A DNA stretch of 64,000 nucleotides from Synechococcus sp. BL107. GTDB lineage: Bacteria; Cyanobacteriota; Cyanobacteriia; PCC-6307; Cyanobiaceae. Under the pieces are notes generated by a model. The model did no database searches. It saw only the letters and a program-made list of their open reading frames with translations, and was not told where the DNA came from. Below are positions 56,919 to 64,000 of this stretch, one piece after another. The translations under genes were made by a program, and so were the position numbers. The stretch spans positions 900,609 to 964,608 of the forward strand of contig NZ_DS022298.1 in assembly GCF_000153805.1 (NCBI RefSeq), given 5' to 3'. Every line of letters starts with the position of its first letter. The stretch's first letter is position 1.

Positions 56919-57807
56919 GTCGCCCTGCCTCGCCGTCCAGGTGAGCTTCAGCCCCTAAGGGAAGAGCTGCATTGCCGCATCGGTGTCCCACGGGGAGATC
57001 AAAAACCCTCGGAATGCCGAGGTCGGCTGTGCGTTCGTCCAGCACTTGATTCAGACTGAAACGCCGAGGCGGTGCTTGGTCGTTTGGGTCGTTGGTTGCT
57101 TCGTCGTCGCACCCTTCAAAATGTCCAAAGCCCAGTCCTGCAATTTCATTCAAGGCCCCGCACAACCGCCATTGGGTCAACATGCGATCGATGCGATATG
57201 GCGCTTCGCCAACGTCTTCAAAAATCAGAATGGCGTTGTGAAGGTTTGGGAAATGTGTGCTGCCTAAAAGGTGGGTCGCCACCGTGAGATTTGCCACGAC
57301 TAAAGGCCCAGAGGCTTGTGCGCCCCCTGTGCCCCGTCCGTGAAGATCTGGGATCGCTTCACCGAATAGAAGTCTCCGTAAGCGTTCTTGACTCCACTCC
57401 GGTTCCGCCGCAAGCGTGGTGAGTAGTGGACCGTGGACGCTTCCTGCGAAGCCAGCGGCCAACCTTGCTAGGAGCAGTGCTGTGACGTCCGAGAAGCCCA
57501 GCAGCCATCCCGGCTGCCATGCAATCTTCTTTTCGAGCAACCGTGCCGCCCCCCATCCACCGCGGGCACAGGCCAACAAGGCCGTCTGCGCTTGCGGTTC
57601 TAAATCGGCCCGTCGCTCTTGATCATTCCCTGCGAGGTAACCCCAGTGGCGTTCGCTTAAAGCTTGTGGATGCACTCTTAGGCCCCAGCTTTCGAGGAGC
57701 TGGATCCCCTCGTTCAACCGCCCATCGCCGTCTAGGGCAGAACTGGCTGCCACGCAGGACACAGCATCGCCAGGTTTCAACGGTGATGCCGGCTGGAGCT
57801 TGGCCAT
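56896..57807 (-). CDS. S66 family peptidase (LD-carboxypeptidase/MccF-like)
   Basis: 303 residues from the ATG that shares a base with the ubiA stop (TGATG). The catalytic serine lies in [19 protein letters not shown], the glutamate in [21 protein letters not shown], and the histidine in [10 protein letters not shown], the triad of the S66 family. N-terminal [18 protein letters not shown] is also typical. Members trim the muropeptide stem or, as MccF, inactivate microcin C. Murein recycling is the more likely role here. Confidence 0.9.
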   Translation of the reverse strand: MAKLQPASPLKPGDAVSCVAASSALDGDGRLNEGIQLLESWGLRVHPQALSERHWGYLAGNDQERRADLEPQAQTALLACARGGWGAARLLEKKIAWQPGWLLGFSDVTALLLARLAAGFAGSVHGPLLTTLAAEPEWSQERLRRLLFGEAIPDLHGRGTGGAQASGPLVVANLTVATHLLGSTHFPNLHNAILIFEDVGEAPYRIDRMLTQWRLCGALNEIAGLGFGHFEGCDDEATNDPNDQAPPRRFSLNQVLDERTADLGIPRVFDLPVGHRCGNAALPLGAEAHLDGEAGRLRVSSLN

Positions 57808-58697
57808 CAGGTCCAAGCCCTTGCCAGGACCAGCCCGATCAGTAACAAACTTCCCACCTGGACCTGCCGGCTGAAATGACGCGCAAACAGCCCCATCGAT
57901 GCTTTCTCACGCGTTAAGGGTGAGCAACTGACTTGCATCAAGACCGTGGCCATGAGCCAAAAGGGCCAAAACGGAGCGGCGACTTGGGCCGTTGTGGCAG
58001 CGATGGCCATGGAAAAACAGGTGAGCCCATAACAAATCCGAACGACTGACGTCGCAAACTCCCCCAAGCTCAGGGCGCTGCTGCGCAGGCCGATTTGGGC
58101 ATCATCTCGTCGATCCGCCATGGCATAAACCGTGTCGAATCCAAAGGTCCACAGCAGGGTGGCGATCCAGCAACTAATCAGTGCTGGAGTCCAACTCAGT
58201 TGGCCTTCTGCAGCAGCCCATGGGATCAGCACTGCGAATCCCCAGCACAGGGCAAGAACGGCCTGGGGGAAAGCAAACCAGCGTTTGGCAGATGGATACA
58301 AAAGAATGGGCGGGAGGGCGGCGACCGCTAAGCCCAAGCACAGGCCCCGACTCTCATCGGACAGGCTCAGGACCACCCCCAGGCTGACGAGAAGCAGCAG
58401 AAGTAGCAGGCATAAGGCCTGGGGTCGTTGCAGGGCTCCACGCGCTAGGGGTCGAGCTTGGGTTCGTTCCACCTGACGATCGAACCCTTGGTCCCAAAGA
58501 TCGTTGGCGATGCAGCCAGCTCCACTCACCGCAAGCCCCCCCACCAAAATCAGTCCAACCAATGAGGCACTGGGGGGAGCAGACGGCGTGAGCCAGAGAG
58601 ACCACCCAGCAGGGATCAACAAAATGAGCCGCCCAGATGGTTTGTTCCAGCGGAGTAATTCGATCCAGGGGCGGAGGCTGGGGATGCTGCTATTCAC
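57807..58697 (-). CDS. 4-hydroxybenzoate polyprenyltransferase-like UbiA (plastoquinone synthesis)
   Basis: 296 residues with about eight hydrophobic helices. The two Asp-rich motifs are NDLWDQGFDRQVERTQARPLARG and DTVYAMADRRDDAQIGLRS (the Y-A-x-x-D-R-x-D-D form seen in UbiA). LRWNKPSGRLILLIPAGWSLWL at the N-terminus is also typical. In cyanobacteria this enzyme prenylates 4-hydroxybenzoate in plastoquinone synthesis. It is coupled to the S66 peptidase gene and divergent from ppx. Confidence 0.92.
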   Translation of the reverse strand: MNSSIPSLRPWIELLRWNKPSGRLILLIPAGWSLWLTPSAPPSASLVGLILVGGLAVSGAGCIANDLWDQGFDRQVERTQARPLARGALQRPQALCLLLLLLLVSLGVVLSLSDESRGLCLGLAVAALPPILLYPSAKRWFAFPQAVLALCWGFAVLIPWAAAEGQLSWTPALISCWIATLLWTFGFDTVYAMADRRDDAQIGLRSSALSLGEFATSVVRICYGLTCFSMAIAATTAQVAAPFWPFWLMATVLMQVSCSPLTREKASMGLFARHFSRQVQVGSLLLIGLVLARAWT

Positions 58698-58784
58698 AGT
58701 GAAAGAGATTTAAAAACGCGAGACATGGACTGATGGCCTTTGGAACCAGTGCCAGAGTGGATCCATGTCAGGCCAGCGTCGTTC

Positions 58785-60431
58785 ATGTCGGAAGCTGAGA
58801 CCGCTGATCTGACATCTGGAGACGGCCAGGGATTGACGTTGTCCCGTGGGATCAAGTCTGGAGGACTGAGGCGGGTTGGTGCGATTGATATCGGCACCAA
58901 TTCGACGCATTTGTTGGTGGCCTCCGTGGATCCAGCCCTTCGCACCTTCAGCATCATTCAGGCGGAAAAGTCCACGACTCGTCTAGGAGAGCGCGATCCA
59001 GAGACGGGAGAACTGTCGGCTGCTGCGATGGAACGTGGCTTTAAAACGCTGCGTCGCTTCCTTGAATTAGCCAATAGTCATCAAGTTGAACAGGTGGTCA
59101 CGGCCGCCACCAGTGCCGTAAGGGAGGCCCCCAATGGGCGCGATTTCCTTCAGAGCATTAAGGATGAGTTGGGGATTGAAGTGGATCTGGTCAGTGGGCC
59201 TGAGGAAGCTCGATTGATCTATCTCGGCGTGCTCTCGGGGATGTCGTTCGGAGAGAAGCCGCACCTACTCCTGGACATTGGCGGTGGCTCAACAGAGTTG
59301 ACCTTGGCGGATAGCCGAGATGCCCGTGCGTTGACCAGTACCCGGGTGGGTGCAGTGCGCCTCCAACGGGATTTCATCAAGGAGGAGCCGTTGTCTCCGC
59401 AGCGACGCTCGTTTCTTCAAGCGTTCATTCAGGGTTCCCTAGAACCTGCTGTCGACAAGGTGCTTCGACGCATTAAATCTGGCGAAAAACCCGTTTTGGT
59501 GGCCACCAGCGGGACGGCGATGGCGATTGGTGCCCTCGCTGCTGTTGAAGACGACCGTCCGCCGCTCAAATTCCACGGTTACAAGGTGTCTCGCTCTCGT
59601 CTGGACCGGGTTGTCGAACGGTTGGTCGTCATGACTCCGGCGCAGCGGCGGGAGATGTCTGCCATTAATGATCGCCGCGCCGAAATCATTGTTCCGGGTG
59701 CATTGATTTTGCAAACCACGATGAAGATGCTGGCTGTCGATGGTCTTGTGCTCAGCGAGCGAGCCCTGCGCGAGGGTTTGATTGTGGATTGGATGTTGCG
59801 TCAGGGTCTGCTGGAAGACCGGTTCAGTTTCCAGAGCAGCATCCGTCAACGGACGGTGATTCATCAGGTGCAGCGGTTTGCTGTCAATCAGGAGCGGGCT
59901 GAGAAGGTCGCCTCCCATGCCCTCACCCTTTACGACAGGACTAAGGGCGTGATCCATCAAGACGATGGCCAAGGTCGGGAGCTGTTGTGGGCGGCGTCGA
60001 TGCTGCATACCTGCGGCCAGCACATCAACCTCAGCGCTTATCACAAGCATTCTTGGTATCTCATTCGCCACGGAGAGCTACTGGGTTATTCCGAAGCAGA
60101 ACATTTGATGGTGGCCGCCATTGCGCGCTATCACCGACGCAGCTTGCCTAAAAAACGCCATGAGTCATGGCAGGCTTTGGCAACCAGGGAGAATCGAAAA
60201 TGTGTTGGTGAGATGGCGTTGTTGCTGAGACTTGCAGCGGCGATTGATCGTCGTCCCGATCCAGTCGTGATGTCCCTGGATGTCGAGGCATCTCAACATC
60301 AGCTTCGGATCGAGCTTGTTCCTGATCGATCCAATCGAGATTTGAGTTTGGAACAGTGGAGCTTGGAAAGTTGTGCTGAGACAGTGCAAGAAGCCTCGGG
60401 TGTGGAACTCAGCGTGAGCGTTCAGGATTAA
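58785..60431 (+). CDS. ppx: Exopolyphosphatase (Ppx/GppA family)
   Basis: 548 residues from the ATG MSEAETADL; the open frame begins 15 codons upstream. The actin-like ATPase-type fold is marked by GAIDIGTNSTHLLVASVD, LLLDIGGGSTELTLADS and VVTAATSAVREAPNG, with ATSGTAMAIGALAAVED later. A C-terminal HD-like helical region is present (LLWAASMLHTCGQHINLSAYHKHSWYLIRHG), as in long Ppx proteins. It removes phosphate from polyphosphate and may hydrolyse pppGpp. It overlaps the opposing RodZ-like gene by 23 nt. Confidence 0.95.
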   Translation: MSEAETADLTSGDGQGLTLSRGIKSGGLRRVGAIDIGTNSTHLLVASVDPALRTFSIIQAEKSTTRLGERDPETGELSAAAMERGFKTLRRFLELANSHQVEQVVTAATSAVREAPNGRDFLQSIKDELGIEVDLVSGPEEARLIYLGVLSGMSFGEKPHLLLDIGGGSTELTLADSRDARALTSTRVGAVRLQRDFIKEEPLSPQRRSFLQAFIQGSLEPAVDKVLRRIKSGEKPVLVATSGTAMAIGALAAVEDDRPPLKFHGYKVSRSRLDRVVERLVVMTPAQRREMSAINDRRAEIIVPGALILQTTMKMLAVDGLVLSERALREGLIVDWMLRQGLLEDRFSFQSSIRQRTVIHQVQRFAVNQERAEKVASHALTLYDRTKGVIHQDDGQGRELLWAASMLHTCGQHINLSAYHKHSWYLIRHGELLGYSEAEHLMVAAIARYHRRSLPKKRHESWQALATRENRKCVGEMALLLRLAAAIDRRPDPVVMSLDVEASQHQLRIELVPDRSNRDLSLEQWSLESCAETVQEASGVELSVSVQD

Positions 60432-61230
60432 GAGGCATCCACTGGATCTCGCTAATGGTTCCCAACACCCTCGGTTCACCATTGGCAACCGACACCACCA
60501 CCAAGTCAGGACGCCCTGCATAGATTTCAACGTCATCAGGACCTTTGATGATTCGTTCCCCTTCCAAGATTCCCTCAAACTCGATTGTTCCCTGACGGCG
60601 GAGTGCGATCCAGCTGGGCTCTTTGCTGCTGAGCGTGATCGGACCTGAGTTAGGGAGTCCCTCTTCGTTGATGCTTGATGAAATAGGAGCATCTTTGGGC
60701 GCAGTCGTGAGGCCCTCCTGTTCCTGTTGCGAGGTGGTCGCTGTCTTGGCGGGGGCGATGACTGAATTGGATTGGGGCTGCTGGATGAGCGCAAGGAGCG
60801 CCGGCCGTTGGACCCACGCCAGTGCCCCAAGAGCTGCAGCTCCGATCAGGACAAACCATGTCCAAATGGCCTCACTCTCAGGTCGAGAGGGCGGTTGAGG
60901 GGGAAGAGAAATCGCTCCTTTTGCGGGCGTCACTCGCTCCTTTGCCCCGCCGCTGTCCGAAAGAGACCCGAGTGAGGAGACGAGGGCATCAGCATCAAGC
61001 TCTAGATGAGTACTGAGCCGCCTCACCATGGCTTTGATAAAGACAAGCTCAGGAAGTTTGTCCCTGTCGCCAGATTCCAGTGCGGCTAATTGTTCAATGC
61101 CCAAGTGCATCCGATCGGCCAGTTGCTCTTGACTCAGCCCTTTGGCAAGACGACGTTCAGAAAGCTGTTGTCCAACAAAGAGTAAACCTGAGTTTGACTC
61201 TTGATTGTTAGTGGGCGTCGAAACGTCCAT
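60409..61230 (-). CDS. RodZ-like protein: helix-turn-helix, one membrane helix, C-terminal DUF4115-like domain
   Basis: 273 residues. The N-terminal Xre-type helix-turn-helix is QLSERRLAKGLSQEQLADRMHLGIEQLAALESGDRDKLPELVFIKAMVRRLSTHL (about 27-80). A single membrane helix (WFVLIGAAALGALAWV, about 125-140) follows, then a periplasmic low-complexity segment and a small beta-rich domain (PSWIALRRQGTIEFEGILEGERIIKGPDDVEIYAGRPDLVVVSVANGEP). This layout is that of RodZ, which links MreB to the cell-wall machinery. Confidence 0.85.
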   Translation of the reverse strand: MDVSTPTNNQESNSGLLFVGQQLSERRLAKGLSQEQLADRMHLGIEQLAALESGDRDKLPELVFIKAMVRRLSTHLELDADALVSSLGSLSDSGGAKERVTPAKGAISLPPQPPSRPESEAIWTWFVLIGAAALGALAWVQRPALLALIQQPQSNSVIAPAKTATTSQQEQEGLTTAPKDAPISSSINEEGLPNSGPITLSSKEPSWIALRRQGTIEFEGILEGERIIKGPDDVEIYAGRPDLVVVSVANGEPRVLGTISEIQWMPLNPERSR

Positions 61231-61327
61231 GCAGTAATTGCATCAATCAATGAAATTATTTTACTAATTTTTTTTTAAAATGACACGTGACTTTTAGTGA
61301 GACACAGAAAGAAGCGTCCATGAAATA

Positions 61328-61399
<72 letters not shown>

Positions 61400-61428
61400 G
61401 CACGATCCAATCTTAAACCACTGCGTAG

Positions 61429-62184
61429 TTAGGAACTCGGCCTAAACAGATGATCGTGGTCGGGTGAATAGAGGCGTGAACGTTGGGGGCCTCGAGCCAG
61501 TGCCGGGCTCACCAAGTACAGCGTTGTACGTATCAACGCATGTTCTTGGGTAAATGCTGTCATCTCCTCAAGGGAGATGACAGACAACAATTCATCAGGC
61601 CAGCTCACGCGATGCCCTACCGCCACAGGGGTGTCCGCTGGATAGTGTTTCAGCAGCGTGGTTTGCACCTCGTCCACGTGGCGAGCGCTGAGATAAAGGC
61701 AAAGGCTGGCCTTCAGGGCGGCAAGTCGATCCAATTCTTCGCTGTCTGGAACACCGGTGCGCCCACCTGCTCTCCCTAGAACGATGGTTTGCACGATTCC
61801 TGGAATCGTGAGTTCGCTCGCTAGGCCTGCGGCTGCTGCTTGATAAGCGCTGATGCCAGGCACAACCTCCACCGGAATGTTGTGGTCTGTGAGGGCGCAA
61901 ATCTGTTCATTGATTGCGCTGTAGAGGGCTGTATCGCCGTCATGAAGTCGGACGACCCGTTTTCCGCTCTTTTGTCTGTCAACGAGAAGCGGGATCACCT
62001 CCTCCAAGGTCATCGTGCTGGTTCGGATCTTTTCGCATCCGTCCGGGGCAAGTTTGGGGATCCCAGGGCAAACGAGCGAATCCGTCCAGATCAAAACATC
62101 AGCAGACCGCAAGCGATCTGCTGCCCGCAGGGTCAAAAGATCCGAGGCTCCTGGGCCGGCTCCAACGAAACTGACGGGATGCAT
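61429..62184 (-). CDS. cobM: Precorrin-4 C(11)-methyltransferase
   Basis: 251 residues of the tetrapyrrole methylase fold. Features are VSFVGAGPGASDLLTLRAADRLRSADVLIWTDSLV at the N-terminus, VVRLHDGDTALYSAINEQICALTDHNIPVEVVPGISAYQAAAAGLASELTIPG, and LCLYLSARHVDEVQTTLL, all typical of CobM/CbiF. It methylates C11 in cobalamin (here pseudocobalamin) synthesis with SAM. It follows lgt with about 30 bases between, on the same strand. Confidence 0.94.
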   Translation of the reverse strand: MHPVSFVGAGPGASDLLTLRAADRLRSADVLIWTDSLVCPGIPKLAPDGCEKIRTSTMTLEEVIPLLVDRQKSGKRVVRLHDGDTALYSAINEQICALTDHNIPVEVVPGISAYQAAAAGLASELTIPGIVQTIVLGRAGGRTGVPDSEELDRLAALKASLCLYLSARHVDEVQTTLLKHYPADTPVAVGHRVSWPDELLSVISLEEMTAFTQEHALIRTTLYLVSPALARGPQRSRLYSPDHDHLFRPSS

Positions 62185-62216
62185 GGGGCTGATGGATGCA
62201 AGCTATGAGCTTGGCT

Positions 62217-63059
62217 TCAGTTGGGTCGAAAGCCTGGATCTGGTAAGAGTTTCTTCCGGCCATAGAGCCACCAAAGGCCGAGGCCTCCTGCAAAAGCAAG
62301 CACTCCACTCATGAGTTGGGCAATGCGGAGACCGCCTTCACAAGCTGGTGGGAGAGCACCGATGCAAAGGGAGTCGATGCGTAGGCCTTCAATCCAAACC
62401 CGGCCCAGGCTGTAACCCACCAAGTAAATGCAGCTCATTGCACCGGCAGGAAGCTTGTTGAGATGCTCAGCCCCCCATCGAAATAGAAGGATTAAAATGA
62501 TAAATAGGGCAAAATTCCAGAGTGATTCGTACAAGAAAGTTGGGTGGAAAAAATCTTGATTGATGTAAATTATTGGTCTATTTTGTTCTGGAATGAAAAG
62601 TTTCCAAGGTAGATCTGTTGGGATTCCGAAGGCCTCTGAGTTGAAAAAGTTGCCCCAGCGTCCAATGGCTTGTCCAAGGGCCACGGAAGGAACAAGAACA
62701 TCAAGCACATCCCAGAAGGATTGTTGACGCCATCGGCAGAACAGAACCAGCGTGAGAGTTCCAGCAATTAAGGCGCCATGAATTGCGATGCCACCTTCCC
62801 AAATTGCGAGCGCCTTTAGGGGCGTGGCTGCATAGTTATGCCACTCAAAGGCAACGTAATAGATCCGTGCTCCAATCACGGAGAACAACACAAGTAAGGG
62901 GAGCAGGTCGCTGACTAGCCCGTTTTCAAGCTTGCGCTGTTGTGCGAGTGCGCTCGAGAGGTTGAGCCCGATCAAGACAGCTGCTGCAATCAGCAGCCCA
63001 TACCAACGCAAAACAAAAGGCCCGAACTGAAACAGCTCGGGCCCAGGAGAAGCAAACAT
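62217..63059 (-). CDS. lgt: Prolipoprotein diacylglyceryl transferase
   Basis: 280 residues with about seven hydrophobic helices. The Lgt signature [17 protein letters not shown] (about 132-148) is present, and the N-terminal [22 protein letters not shown] is typical; the [10 protein letters not shown] helix lies near the end. It moves diacylglycerol from phosphatidylglycerol to the lipobox cysteine of lipoproteins. It lies 5 nt after petA, so petA-lgt are probably cotranscribed. Confidence 0.95.
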   Translation of the reverse strand: MFASPGPELFQFGPFVLRWYGLLIAAAVLIGLNLSSALAQQRKLENGLVSDLLPLLVLFSVIGARIYYVAFEWHNYAATPLKALAIWEGGIAIHGALIAGTLTLVLFCRWRQQSFWDVLDVLVPSVALGQAIGRWGNFFNSEAFGIPTDLPWKLFIPEQNRPIIYINQDFFHPTFLYESLWNFALFIILILLFRWGAEHLNKLPAGAMSCIYLVGYSLGRVWIEGLRIDSLCIGALPPACEGGLRIAQLMSGVLAFAGGLGLWWLYGRKKLLPDPGFRPN

Positions 63060-63064
63060 TTGGC

Positions 63065-64000
63065 TTAGAAGTTGCCTTCAGCGGCTTGCACTTTTTCAAT
63101 TTGCCGCTTCTTCAGCACCAACATGATTTGTGCGATAGCAACCGCAGCGAAGAAGGCGAGTAAGCCGTAGATGCGAACAGGATTCTGGAGAACAATCTCA
63201 GCGTCCACCTGGCCGAATCCACCCACGTTTGGATCGTTGGTGATGGCATCACCAGCTGCAACGGTGTCGCCCACATTCACCAGCAGCTGGGGACCAACTG
63301 GGATGGTTTCGCTTGTACTGGTGCCATCAGCAGCCTGGATGGTGACGACACTGGCCCCGTTGTCACCTGCATCGATTGAAGCAACTTTGCCTTCGGCTGG
63401 AGCGGTGAAGACGGTGTTGTTGCTCTTTTCACCGGTTGGATAAACCTGGCCGCGGCCACGGTTTCCACCCACATGAATTTGGTACTTACCAAAGTGGATA
63501 TTGCTGTCGGTGGCGGGATCAGGCGAGAGAACAGGGAAAACGATTTCTTGGTTTTGATCGCCAGGAATCGGACCCACAAGCAGGATGTTGGGCTGTTCGT
63601 CGCTGTACTGGGTGAAATAGACCCCTTCGGTTTCCTCCTTGATTTCATCCGTCCAGCGGTCTTGAGGGGCCAAGGTGAAGCCATCGGGAAGCATCACGAC
63701 GGCACCAACTTGCAGTTGGACTTCGCTGCCATCCGCACCAATTTCCTTGATTCCCTCTTCGTAGGGAACTTTCACGCTCGCCGTGAACACGCTGTCTGGG
63801 AGCACCGATTGAGGTACCTCAGCTTGGGTGAGCTTTTTGGCGAGGTGGCAGTTGGCGCAAACGATTTTGCCGGTAGCTTCCCTGGGACTGTCGTAGTTCT
63901 GCTGGGCCCAGAACGGATACGCCCAGCTTGCGCCTGGGGCAATCAGCAGCGCTAGGCCGATAACCAGCGAACCGAGAACAAGAGAGAGATGGCGACGCAT
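63065..64000 (-). CDS. petA: Apocytochrome f
   Basis: 311 residues, complete, with its ATG at the right edge. A signal peptide (about 1-27, ending GASWA) is followed by the mature Tyr (YPFWAQQNY), whose amino group is a heme ligand. The c-type heme site CANCH with His is at about 48-52, and a long beta-rich lumenal domain carries [42 protein letters not shown]. One C-terminal membrane helix follows ([21 protein letters not shown]). It carries electrons from the Rieske protein to plastocyanin or cytochrome c6 in the b6f complex. Confidence 0.98.
   Translation of the reverse strand: MRRHLSLVLGSLVIGLALLIAPGASWAYPFWAQQNYDSPREATGKIVCANCHLAKKLTQAEVPQSVLPDSVFTASVKVPYEEGIKEIGADGSEVQLQVGAVVMLPDGFTLAPQDRWTDEIKEETEGVYFTQYSDEQPNILLVGPIPGDQNQEIVFPVLSPDPATDSNIHFGKYQIHVGGNRGRGQVYPTGEKSNNTVFTAPAEGKVASIDAGDNGASVVTIQAADGTSTSETIPVGPQLLVNVGDTVAAGDAITNDPNVGGFGQVDAEIVLQNPVRIYGLLAFFAAVAIAQIMLVLKKRQIEKVQAAEGNF

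Overview
The window is chromosomal DNA of a marine picocyanobacterium, most likely a Synechococcus. The evidence is cytochrome f (petA), NDH-1 subunit ndhB, a plastoquinone-type UbiA prenyltransferase, Ycf46- and cyAbrB-type proteins, a Vipp1/PspA protein and an aa3-type oxidase operon with heme A synthesis genes. Genes are short and tightly packed, with many 1-8 nt overlaps. The species is not identified.

The first 7.8 kb differs from the rest. It is less densely packed, lies on the 3' side of tRNA-Arg(UCU), and carries a phage small-terminase-like gene beside short direct repeats, so it looks like a genomic island. It contains a plus-strand run of an HPr-kinase-like kinase, a PAPS sulfotransferase and a GNAT-like protein. 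Facing it on the minus strand are a stand-alone PqqD-like protein and three tandem paralogous beta-barrels that resemble inverse autotransporters. Each barrel ends in a conserved segment, KKxWxxPxxxxL...RVHD, which resembles the W/Y-x-x-P-x-L leader motif that PqqD-type recognition elements bind in RiPP precursors. After it comes a completely different tail of 19-68 residues, and the tails hold all the cysteines of the mature proteins. Downstream of the second barrel the junction DNA is repeated and opens an alternative, out-of-frame Cys-containing tail. My main proposal is a surface-peptide modification system: barrels display variable C-terminal peptides that are bound by the PqqD-like protein and modified by the kinase, sulfotransferase or acyltransferase. 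I found no description of it from memory; this is inference.

From 7.9 to 64 kb the content is core genome. 8-22 kb: rsmI, cysQ, pnp with a long hairpin in its leader, rpsN, rseP-like protease, serS, a Ycf46 ATPase, yceD, yidC, a PH-domain protein, rnpA, rpmH, aroH and sppA. 22-31 kb: a DMT transporter, two glycosyltransferases, a DciA-like protein, PspA/Vipp1, thioredoxin, an aminotransferase, birA, an M23 peptidase, and a decayed two-component pair (histidine-kinase remnant and frameshifted receiver). 31-42 kb: an orphan ABC ATPase, ndhB, topA, a lipoprotein, a DUF2232 protein, cobT, a solute-binding lipoprotein, an Fe-S aldo/keto reductase, a DUF151 nuclease, ribE and cyAbrB. 42-51 kb: ctaCDE facing away from ctaA-ctaB, an ABC-2 exporter, and nanE. 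51-64 kb: groEL without groES, fabG, a K+ channel, a GT9 protein, ispD, an S66 peptidase, ubiA, ppx, a RodZ-like protein, tRNA-Val, cobM, lgt and petA.
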